Positions 7,772-13,907 of a stretch of 19,831 nucleotides of DNA are shown here, in pieces. This DNA is from CAWELS01 sp964468205 (lineage in GTDB: Bacteria > Acidobacteriota > Terriglobia > Bryobacterales > Bryobacteraceae). Position numbers and translations under genes: made by a program. The number at the start of each line of letters is the position of its first letter. The stretch's first letter is position 1. The notes below the pieces were generated by a model. That model saw nothing but the letters and a program-made list of their open reading frames with translations, was not told the DNA's origin and did no database searches. Where the stretch lies: contig CAYXVG010000087.1 in NCBI GenBank assembly GCA_964468205.1, positions 1 to 19,831 of the forward strand, written 5' to 3'.

Positions 7772-10018
7772 CTAATTCTCACCATCCAGGTATCTGCTGG
7801 ACTTGTAGTAGTTCTTGACCCTGAGGTTCTTTGGGTTCCAGGCATTGAGAATCGATCCGACCACAAAGGTACCATCCTCGTTCAGGCGCGCGAGAGCCAG
7901 TTCACCCGTTTCTCTCGTCGTCCGGCCCGCGCGGAAGACAAGGATGATGCCGTCGGACTTGAGTCCCAGCACTCGCGCGTCCGGTATATGCAGCACGGGC
8001 GGCGTATCAATCAATATGATGTCGAATACATCCCTGGCGCGCCTCAGAAACTCGTCAAGCTGCTCGGAATGAATAAGACGCGAGATGTTGGCGACCGCGG
8101 GTCCGGAAGGAAGCAGGAACAGACTTGGTATCGCTGTCCGCCGGCCAAAACCCTCCGCGGGCGACGACGATGCCGGGAGCCCACTCCCGTTGTTGCAGAC
8201 ATCGCTTAAGCCCCAACTGTTGGGAATGTCAAAGATTTCGTGCAGACGCGGTTGCCTGAGATCGCCATCCACCAGCAAAACGCGGCGGTCGATTTCGGCC
8301 AAGGCGGCGGCTAGGTTAGAGATTACCGAAGACTTGCCTTCCCCTGGCCCCGGGCTTGTGACGACAAATACTTTCCTGTCGCGCTCAGTCATGAGCGAAA
8401 CCAATACGCCGCGGAAAGACTCGGCGTATAGACTGGGCTTCTCCGGCGACACTGTTACCACCTCGCTGGAGAGCTGTGGCTCCCTATTCGTGTGGATCGA
8501 CTCCAGCGCCCTTCTCGCGACATGTCCGCGGATTTCACGGCCGGCAGCGGGTATTACCCCGAGTTCAGGAAGTCTTAGGTAGGTCGAGATATCGCCCGGA
8601 TCTCTGAACCGCCGGTCCAACGAGTGGCGGATCGCAACAAACATCACTCCGCAGAAGAGTCCCATCGAGAGACCGATGATGCCGGAGTACACGGGCCGGG
8701 GTCTGTAAGGTTGGGAGGGCGGCTCTGCCGGATCGACCACGCGGAGATTACTGGCTCTGAGAGCGGAGGTGATGTCAGCCTCTCTCACTTTCTGCAACAT
8801 CGATTCATAGAGCTGGCGATTCGTGTCGACCTCACGCTTCAGCATGTTGTACTGAATCATCCTCTCGCTCTGTCCGGCAACCTGTTGCGATTGAGTGGAG
8901 TGGGCCTCTCGCTGCATGTCCAGGCGAAGCTTGGCTTCCTCGTACTCTTTCTCTAGGCGTTCAACCACCTTCTGCGATTCAATTGTCAGCCCCCTCTCAA
9001 GAGCCTCAATCTCGGTGCGCAACCGCTTCATCTTGAAGTTGTCCGGGGTATGGATGCTGGAAAGCCGAACATACTCATTCTTCTTAGCCTGCAACTGCGA
9101 CTTGTAGTTATTGATAAACGGGTTGTCCATCACGTCAGGGACGGTCTCCAGGGCGCTGGAACTGGCAATTTTGGATCTCGATTGCGCTCGCAGCAGATCG
9201 CTCTCGCTGCGCATCAACTCCGCCTGCAGTCGCAGTAGCTTGTCCTCTTCCTCACCGCTGAGCATGAGGCCCGATTTGTTCGCGTAGCTGACCAATCGAT
9301 TCTCGGACTGTTGCAGATTCGCCCGGATTTCCTCCAACTGGTCGTCGAGCCACTCGCTTGTCTGAGCAGCGGAACTGATACGGCCCTCGACGCTTTCCTC
9401 CATGTATGCTTTGACGAGAGTGTTCACAAACTCCGCCGCCACTTGAGGGTCTGTAGAATCACAGGTGACTTCCACGACCCTGGTAGTCGAAGGATTATTC
9501 ACGCTGAGCGTCGAACCAGCCATCCAAATCGCGGCCCCGCGGCTCGGCGGATCTGAGATCGTCGGCAAACCAAGTGATTCGAGCCAGGTGGATAGCTGAT
9601 CGCGCTGATAGATTCTCACCCCGCCAGGCTCTTTTTCCATCTGTTCTTGAACCCGGCGCTTGAGCGACTTGCTCTCCAGCATCTTCATTTCTGTCCGGAG
9701 TCTCGACTCATCCGAGGTGTTGCGAGCGTTCGGGTCGAGATCCCTCATGTTCAGGAAGCTGTCGTTCAGTTCCTTGACTTCCAGCAATGTGCTCACATGG
9801 TACACGGGGGGCTGCGGTAGAGTGACCGCGAACCCGGCCAGCGCGCCGAGAATCGCGATGAGGGCAATCGCCCACTTCCGCCTCATGATCGCGGAGTAGT
9901 ACTCCAGCAGTCCGAACTCTTCCTCGCCACCGGCTGCCGGGATTATCTGAACGTACTGAGGCGTGGCGGATGTGCCACTTGTCAACTGGTTCCGCCCATG
10001 CCGCTCGAGATCCTTCAT
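7772..10018 (-). CDS. Wzc-like polysaccharide co-polymerase with BY-kinase domain
   Basis: Inner-membrane chain-length and export regulator fused to a cytoplasmic tyrosine autokinase, 748 residues. Order: N-terminal cytoplasmic stretch, Wzz domain with first membrane span (about 49-66), a long periplasmic region with predicted coiled coil (about 220-420, rich in Leu/Glu/Arg heptads), proline-rich PSQPYRPRP and second span (about 444-463), then the kinase: Walker A SPGPGEGKSS (555-564), Walker A' LLVDGDLRQP (581-590) and Walker B IILIDTPP (667-674). The tail NYYKSSRYLDGEN has three tyrosines (737, 738, 743), a short version of the autophosphorylated cluster. The ATG overlaps the Wza stop as TAATG. 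It presumably contacts the Wza-like pore; no cognate phosphatase is visible in the window. Confidence 0.93.
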   Translation of the reverse strand: MKDLERHGRNQLTSGTSATPQYVQIIPAAGGEEEFGLLEYYSAIMRRKWAIALIAILGALAGFAVTLPQPPVYHVSTLLEVKELNDSFLNMRDLDPNARNTSDESRLRTEMKMLESKSLKRRVQEQMEKEPGGVRIYQRDQLSTWLESLGLPTISDPPSRGAAIWMAGSTLSVNNPSTTRVVEVTCDSTDPQVAAEFVNTLVKAYMEESVEGRISSAAQTSEWLDDQLEEIRANLQQSENRLVSYANKSGLMLSGEEEDKLLRLQAELMRSESDLLRAQSRSKIASSSALETVPDVMDNPFINNYKSQLQAKKNEYVRLSSIHTPDNFKMKRLRTEIEALERGLTIESQKVVERLEKEYEEAKLRLDMQREAHSTQSQQVAGQSERMIQYNMLKREVDTNRQLYESMLQKVREADITSALRASNLRVVDPAEPPSQPYRPRPVYSGIIGLSMGLFCGVMFVAIRHSLDRRFRDPGDISTYLRLPELGVIPAAGREIRGHVARRALESIHTNREPQLSSEVVTVSPEKPSLYAESFRGVLVSLMTERDRKVFVVTSPGPGEGKSSVISNLAAALAEIDRRVLLVDGDLRQPRLHEIFDIPNSWGLSDVCNNGSGLPASSSPAEGFGRRTAIPSLFLLPSGPAVANISRLIHSEQLDEFLRRARDVFDIILIDTPPVLHIPDARVLGLKSDGIILVFRAGRTTRETGELALARLNEDGTFVVGSILNAWNPKNLRVKNYYKSSRYLDGEN

Positions 10019-11070
10019 TACCGCCCCCCGAGTCGCCAGATGGCTACCGAAGTAGCCACAGCCACACTAATTTCCAGCGCAGTCTTAGCCACTCTTTTCG
10101 TCGTACTGGAGGGGACGTACAGGATGTCGCTGGTCCTGAGGGTAACATCCTCTACCTTGCCCTCCAGAAGTCCCTTCACGTCTAACGGTATCTGCTGGGG
10201 CGTCCCTCCCTCCCGAGGCCGCAGGATCATCGCCTTTTTCGGTTGTGCAACACCAGTGATTCCTTCGGCCATCGCCAGCGCAGTCAGCGCCGTCGCCTGT
10301 TCGGACCGCTGGAGAGCGAACCCCCCTGATCGATTCACCGCACCCATCACGTAGATGACCTCCGCCTGTGGCACAAAGATGACGTCATGTGGTCTTACGG
10401 AAAGGTTGGCTGCTGCGGTGGTTCCCGCAAAGAGCTCCCTCAACGGAACTTCGAGCGTGCTGAAATCCCCAACGGCGTTATTCTCAGCATCACCGTGATG
10501 AATGGGACCCTGTTCCTTGCGGCGTTTCAGGATTAGCTCGTACCCGGCGCCATCTGAAATACCGCCTGCCGTTCCCAATACCTCGATCAATGAAGCCGGC
10601 CCGCTCAGGCGATGCACACCCGGGTTCTGCACCGCCCCAAGTACGGTCACCGGGTGACTCCGGTACTCCGCTACACTCACCTTCACTTCCGGATGCAAGA
10701 AGTCGGCTGTCAGTCTTTCGAGCAAGTAGTCTTCCAGTTCCGTGGTGCTCATCCCAGCCACGGAAGTCTGCCCCAGTATTGGAATCCTAATCATTCCATT
10801 TCCGTTGACCCGGTACTGGCGATCGCTGATCTCGGGAGAGTCCATCACCCAGATCTCGAGCGTGTCTCCGGGGCCCAGCTCGTAGACTGTCTGAACGTCG
10901 AGCGCGCCGCGCACCTTAAGCCCCGACGCCCATTCATCGGCCTTTACCCACTGGTCAGAACTGGTCTTCAGCTGGTCTCCGTGGGCTGGCGACGAAACCG
11001 CGAGCACGAAAATTACAAAGAACAAACTTGCTAATCTTCCGTATTGCCCGAAAGGACAGCAACAGAGCAT
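10018..11070 (-). CDS. Wza-like polysaccharide export protein (Poly_export and SLBB domains)
   Basis: Forms the periplasmic and outer-membrane export channel. Numbered from an upstream in-frame ATG at 11128-11130, it has a hydrophobic signal segment (RLASLFFVIFVLAVSSPAHG, about 32-51), the Poly_export domain (about 81-155; VYELGPGDTLEIWV), a first SLBB domain from VTVLGAVQNPG (161), a second from IYVMGAVNRSGG (259), and a C-terminal helix (about 343-366) that could be the membrane-spanning segment. I chose the ATG at 11068-11070 because it puts the signal peptide near the start; the upstream ATG directly follows the NusG-like stop and would add 20 residues. No cysteine lies at the predicted cleavage site, so it may not be a lipoprotein, unlike E. 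coli Wza. Ends in TAATG overlap with the Wzc-like gene. Confidence 0.9.
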   Translation of the reverse strand: MLCCCPFGQYGRLASLFFVIFVLAVSSPAHGDQLKTSSDQWVKADEWASGLKVRGALDVQTVYELGPGDTLEIWVMDSPEISDRQYRVNGNGMIRIPILGQTSVAGMSTTELEDYLLERLTADFLHPEVKVSVAEYRSHPVTVLGAVQNPGVHRLSGPASLIEVLGTAGGISDGAGYELILKRRKEQGPIHHGDAENNAVGDFSTLEVPLRELFAGTTAAANLSVRPHDVIFVPQAEVIYVMGAVNRSGGFALQRSEQATALTALAMAEGITGVAQPKKAMILRPREGGTPQQIPLDVKGLLEGKVEDVTLRTSDILYVPSSTTKRVAKTALEISVAVATSVAIWRLGGR

Positions 11071-11133
11071 GGTCCTATTTCTCGTGGCCGTCGTGACGTT
11101 CGCACGCCATACGCGAAAGCTGAAAAGCATGTG

Positions 11134-11706
11134 TTAGCAAGCAACCTTGCAGGCCATTCGTTGCACCAGTTGTTGGGCCTCGGTATCAGCAAGCACGACC
11201 CAGTCCCGAGGTATGTCCACCGCGACCGAACGCTGTAAGAGATGCACCGAAACAACTACTCTGACCTGCTTCCGCTCCCGGACGATAGTACCTTTCAGAC
11301 CTCGTAGCGGTCCCAACATGATTTTGATAAGATCGCCGGTCTGGACGAAGGGGTATGGCTTTGCGGAAAGGCCCGCTTTGCAGATCGCGAGGAGAGCCTC
11401 GATCTCGTCCGGTGACACGGGGATTGGAGTTTTGCCGGCTCCGACAATCCTCGTGACGCCTGGTGTCATCAGCACCGGCAGGCGCCGACGTTCATCAAAC
11501 CTGGCAAACACATAGCCCGGGAAGATCGCCTTCAGGGCACCCTTCGCCGGGCGATGCGAACTCCAGCAGCGGTAGGTTGGCACGAGTTCTTCATAGCCTT
11601 TCTGCCGCAGTAGCGTAGCCACCGTTTTCTCCTGCCGTACATTTACTTGCAGTGCAAACCATTTCTGGTTGCCGTGAATAGTCTCCTCCAACACACGACC
11701 CTCCAA
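11134..11706 (-). CDS. NusG-family specialised antiterminator (RfaH/UpxY/LoaP-like)
   Basis: Predicted to bind RNA polymerase and raise processivity through the long polysaccharide operon it heads. The protein has the NGN domain (KWFALQVNVRQEKTVATLL, then FPGYVFARFD and GVTRIVG) and a KOW domain (about 120-150; VQTGDLIKIMLGPLRGLKG). Housekeeping nusG normally sits with secE and ribosomal protein genes; here it is the first gene of an exopolysaccharide operon, the hallmark of specialised paralogues. The start is uncertain: TTG at 11704-11706 gives the longest frame, but GTG 11692-11694 or TTG 11689-11691 are placed better behind GGAGGG. The gene ends four bases before a possible ATG of the export gene. 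Its roughly 300-base leader contains an ops-like sequence (separate entry). Which subfamily it belongs to needs a tree. Confidence 0.88.
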   Translation of the reverse strand: MEGRVLEETIHGNQKWFALQVNVRQEKTVATLLRQKGYEELVPTYRCWSSHRPAKGALKAIFPGYVFARFDERRRLPVLMTPGVTRIVGAGKTPIPVSPDEIEALLAICKAGLSAKPYPFVQTGDLIKIMLGPLRGLKGTIVRERKQVRVVVSVHLLQRSVAVDIPRDWVVLADTEAQQLVQRMACKVAC

Positions 11707-11777
11707 TTCGTCTTGTCACTAGTCGCGAACAACACTTCAATCTTTTGTTCTTTTCTTATCGTGGGCCAGGAAATGAC

Positions 11778-11811
11778 GGCTCTTTAGGCGCGCTACCGCC
11801 ATGAACGAGCC
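11778..11811 (-). promoter_or_regulatory. ops-like element at the tip of an imperfect hairpin in the operon leader
   Basis: On the minus strand, 11800 down to 11788 reads GGCGGTAGCGCGC. The E. coli RfaH recruitment site is GGCGGTAGCGTG, so 11 of 12 bases agree. The element lies about 85-110 bases upstream of the NusG-paralogue start, in the non-template strand of its leader. It is enclosed in an imperfect hairpin: GGCTC/GAGCC at the base, TT/AA, then GGCG/CGCC closing a six-base loop GTAGCG. The match is direct observation; recruitment of the cis-encoded NusG paralogue is inference. Confidence 0.55.
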
Positions 11812-12000
11812 CTCTTGTTGTATCTATAAACTTCGCTTGCCTCTATAATTGCAGGAGTCGTCGCACGCTTATGCTTTACATTCTTAGGTCGCTTAGCTCG
11901 GGTTATTCGTTTGCTTCACCCTGGTGCTCTCCTCCATCTGCTCCAGCGCCTCGGGTCACAATCACCCCTCCTACACGGCCACTCGCGCTGCAACGCTGTC

Positions 12001-12027
12001 TTTATAGACTAGTCGAATTGTGCCCAA
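12001..12027 (-). promoter_or_regulatory. Candidate sigma70-type promoter for the polysaccharide operon
   Basis: On the minus strand TTGGGC (12027-12022) is followed after 15 bases by TATAAA (12006-12001), with ACTAGT and one C immediately before the -10. Spacing is shorter than ideal, so the -35 is weak. Transcription would begin near 11994 and give a leader of about 300 bases before the NusG-like gene. No better minus-strand promoter was found in the intergenic region. Confidence 0.4.
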
Positions 12028-12056
12028 TTGACAACCCGGGGAATTACTAGTTTAAT
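12028..12056 (+). promoter_or_regulatory. Strong sigma70-type promoter for the response regulator
   Basis: TTGACA at 12028-12033, exactly 17 bases, then TTTAAT at 12051-12056. This is a perfect -35, ideal spacing and a good -10. Start of transcription would be near 12063, leaving about 170 bases of leader before the preferred GTG of the LuxR-type regulator. ACTAGT (12046-12051) overlaps the edge of the -10. The -35 directly abuts the -35 of the opposing candidate promoter. Confidence 0.65.
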
Positions 12057-12070
12057 AGCCTTTCCCAAAT

Positions 12071-12089
12071 CTTTGCGGTAATCCCAAAG
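12071..12089 (+). other. Small 5' leader hairpin
   Basis: CTTTG-C-GG-TAAT-CC-CAAAG can fold into a stem of seven pairs with one bulged C, beginning about eight bases after the predicted transcription start of the response regulator. It could protect the 5' end of the mRNA. Nothing ties it to a known riboswitch. Confidence 0.3.
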
Positions 12090-12094
12090 TCTAT

Positions 12095-12112
12095 GGTTCT
12101 ATTGGTTCTATT
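12095..12112 (+). repeat. Tandem 9-base repeat GGTTCTATT x2
   Basis: GGTTCTATT occurs twice in direct tandem, and a third degenerate TCTAT copy precedes it in the same 9-base rhythm (12090-12094). It lies in the leader of the response regulator. It could be a repeat-bound regulator site or simple low-complexity sequence. Confidence 0.5.
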
Positions 12113-12234
12113 AGTACCAGAGCAGTGATCTATGGATCCCTAGATTAAGGCTGTCGCCGACCGTCTTTGTGACGTCAGAATGCCTGCCCAGACTGGCAGC
12201 GTATGTTACTATTCCAGTGGGGGGAATAACTGTT

Positions 12235-12942
12235 GTGCCAGTCCCGCGCGGCAGAGGCGATCTGGTTTGTTCTCTTTCGGTGCCCGGTCACTACGCTCGG
12301 GCAGATGTGAGGAAGCCAAGCGTCCTTATCGGGGCGGAACAACGGCTTCTGGCAGAGGGTCTGCAAGCACTGCTCTCGGATTTCATGGATGTCGTTGGGT
12401 TGCCGTCTGACGGCGTCGCGCTTGTCAAAGCCGCCGGCGAACTCAAACCGGACTTCGTTCTTCTCGATTTTAAGTTGCCGAAACTGAGTGGCATTGAGGC
12501 GGCGCAAGTGATTCATCGAAAGCGTCCTGAGACCAGGCTGGTGCTCCTCGCTGATGACTTCAAGCCGGACCAGGTAAGTGCGGCCAGGCGGGCCGGGGCG
12601 TCTGTCTACCTGCTGAAGTCAATTGGCATCGAGGAACTTAAGGCGGTCATCGAGAAGATTGCCAACGGCGATCAGAGGGAGGGTCAAGCTCAGCTTGCCG
12701 CTGCCGCACCGTCCTCTTCGCTTGAAGAACAAGCTGACTCAGACCCAACTGCTCTGACACCTCGCCAGCGTGAGGTTTTGCAGCTGACCGTGGAGGGGTT
12801 CTCGGCTCGTGAGATCGGCGATGTTCTGAGCATCAGTACGAAGACCGTGGAATTCCATAAGTCGGAGTTGCGAAAGGCTCTCCGCCTATCTTCAACCGCT
12901 CAGTTGATTCGCTATGCGCTGAAGCATCGTATCGTGGCCTGA
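12235..12942 (+). CDS. LuxR/NarL-type response regulator with degenerate receiver domain
   Basis: DNA-binding transcription factor, divergently transcribed from the polysaccharide operon. The receiver domain begins at VRKPSVLIGAEQRLLAEGLQ; the phospho-acceptor Asp is in FVLLDFKLPKLSG and the conserved Lys in VYLLKS, but the acidic pair normally written DD is A-E and the Thr/Ser switch residue is Ala (VLLADD). The LuxR helix-turn-helix is intact: LTPRQREVLQLTVEGFSAREIGDVLSIS followed by TKTVEFHKSELRKAL. The frame is open from GTG 12169; I prefer GTG 12235-12237 because GGGGGGA lies about nine bases before it. GTG 12307 would start right at the domain. No histidine kinase is adjacent. Control of the divergent operon is a reasonable inference from position. 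Confidence 0.85.
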   Translation: MPVPRGRGDLVCSLSVPGHYARADVRKPSVLIGAEQRLLAEGLQALLSDFMDVVGLPSDGVALVKAAGELKPDFVLLDFKLPKLSGIEAAQVIHRKRPETRLVLLADDFKPDQVSAARRAGASVYLLKSIGIEELKAVIEKIANGDQREGQAQLAAAAPSSSLEEQADSDPTALTPRQREVLQLTVEGFSAREIGDVLSISTKTVEFHKSELRKALRLSSTAQLIRYALKHRIVA

Positions 12943-12951
12943 AGCCACGAT
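12931..12951 (+). terminator. Hairpin overlapping the regulator stop codon
   Basis: ATCGTGGC-CTGAA-GCCACGAT is a perfect eight-base stem with a five-base loop, followed on the plus strand by TTGTTT. It contains the TGA stop of the response regulator and sits between two convergent genes, which fits a rho-independent terminator with a weak T tract. No T tract follows on the minus strand. Confidence 0.55.
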
Positions 12952-12960
12952 TGTTTGCGC

Positions 12961-13713
12961 CTAGACCCTCCACTTCACCCAGTACCAGAAAAGCCCGATC
13001 CATTCGTGAAATGCCTCCTCATTCTGACGCACGGCATCAGCGCTCGGCCGAAACTGGCTCAGTCTCTGGAGGGGTAGCAACCCTCTGTAGCTGCAAGGCG
13101 CCGGGGTTACGTGCAGCCCTTGTTTACGATAGCAACTCTCCGCCCGTTGCATGTGGTAGCCCTCGGTGACCAGGAGGATTCTCCGGACGCCTCGCTCCTC
13201 CAAGAGAGCCGCCGACAGGACCGCGCTTTCGTAGGTCGATCCCGATTCCCGCTCTTTCCAGATGGAATTCGCGGGTATGCCGTGCGCCACCAGGACCTCC
13301 GCCATCTCGTCGGCAGCGTTTGCTCTTCTTCCTCTCGGCCCCAAGGACCCTCCGCTGACCAGGATCGGGACGGCGCGCCAGTTCTTATAGAGCCATTCAG
13401 CGTGCCGGATGCGTGCATAGGTCTTTGTATCAACAAGAGTTTGTGGCTGCGTAAGGTAGGACGGGATCAGGCTCGCCGAAAGCACCACGATCGCGTCAGC
13501 GTGCGCCGGAGGATCGTTACCAGGGGGGTATCGCCGCTCGAGACTGGCCGAGGCGAGCCAGGCAATTGGGGGAGAAGACCAGAGCATGAGACCGGCGATG
13601 GAAATCACTACCACGATCCGGCCGAGCCGCAGAGAAGACCGCAGAAAACACAGTCCGGCCCCAAGGGCGGCGAGGCTGAGCAATAGCGGGAGAATCCACC
13701 GTGTCAGTTCCAT
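12961..13713 (-). CDS. YdcF/ElyC-like DUF218 membrane protein
   Basis: DUF218 proteins such as SanA, ElyC and YdcF are inner-membrane proteins linked to envelope or polysaccharide homeostasis; no enzymatic activity is firmly assigned. The 250-residue protein starts with two hydrophobic segments (about residues 4-24 and 31-51), then the domain: ADAIVVLSASLIPS, HAEWLYKNWRAVPILVSGGSLG, ESGSTYESAVLSAALLEERGVRRILLVTEGYHMQRAESCYRKQGL. These match the family's three conserved blocks (VVLGxG-like, GG, and TxxxHMxRA). A GTG at 13759-13761 would add 16 residues; I prefer the ATG at 13711-13713 since it puts the first span at the N terminus. It converges on the response regulator with an 18-base gap and lies 194 bases downstream of the beta-helix gene. 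Confidence 0.82.
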   Translation of the reverse strand: MELTRWILPLLLSLAALGAGLCFLRSSLRLGRIVVVISIAGLMLWSSPPIAWLASASLERRYPPGNDPPAHADAIVVLSASLIPSYLTQPQTLVDTKTYARIRHAEWLYKNWRAVPILVSGGSLGPRGRRANAADEMAEVLVAHGIPANSIWKERESGSTYESAVLSAALLEERGVRRILLVTEGYHMQRAESCYRKQGLHVTPAPCSYRGLLPLQRLSQFRPSADAVRQNEEAFHEWIGLFWYWVKWRV

Positions 13714-13845
13714 ATTTGAGCCCGGGACGAGAGTCCCTAGCCGCCACTTCGACGGCGCCACTGTCGTCGATTGTACCGGTTTGAGGTCTTTGGAATCGAG
13801 GATCGGAGCGTTTTCAAGCGGTCAAAGCGCGTAGATTGACACTCA

Positions 13846-13871
13846 CGAGGGCCTGGAGACTCAGGCCCTCG
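13846..13871. other. Perfect 10-base inverted repeat (hairpin), possible terminator
   Basis: CGAGGGCCTG and CAGGCCCTCG are separated by six bases, just after the stop of the beta-helix gene on the minus strand. It could end that transcript, but no T-rich tract follows on either strand, so it is not a standard rho-independent terminator. The rest of 13714-13907 shows nothing clear. Confidence 0.5.
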
Positions 13872-13907
13872 GAGCACGGTTCATCTGGGTTGGGCCGCCG
13901 CCAAACT

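Noticed and set aside
11844..11849. TATAAT on the plus strand in the operon leader as a promoter
   Set aside because: No acceptable -35 at 16-18 bases upstream (TTGTAT is 20 away), and the strong TTGACA/TTTAAT pair downstream better explains plus-strand transcription.
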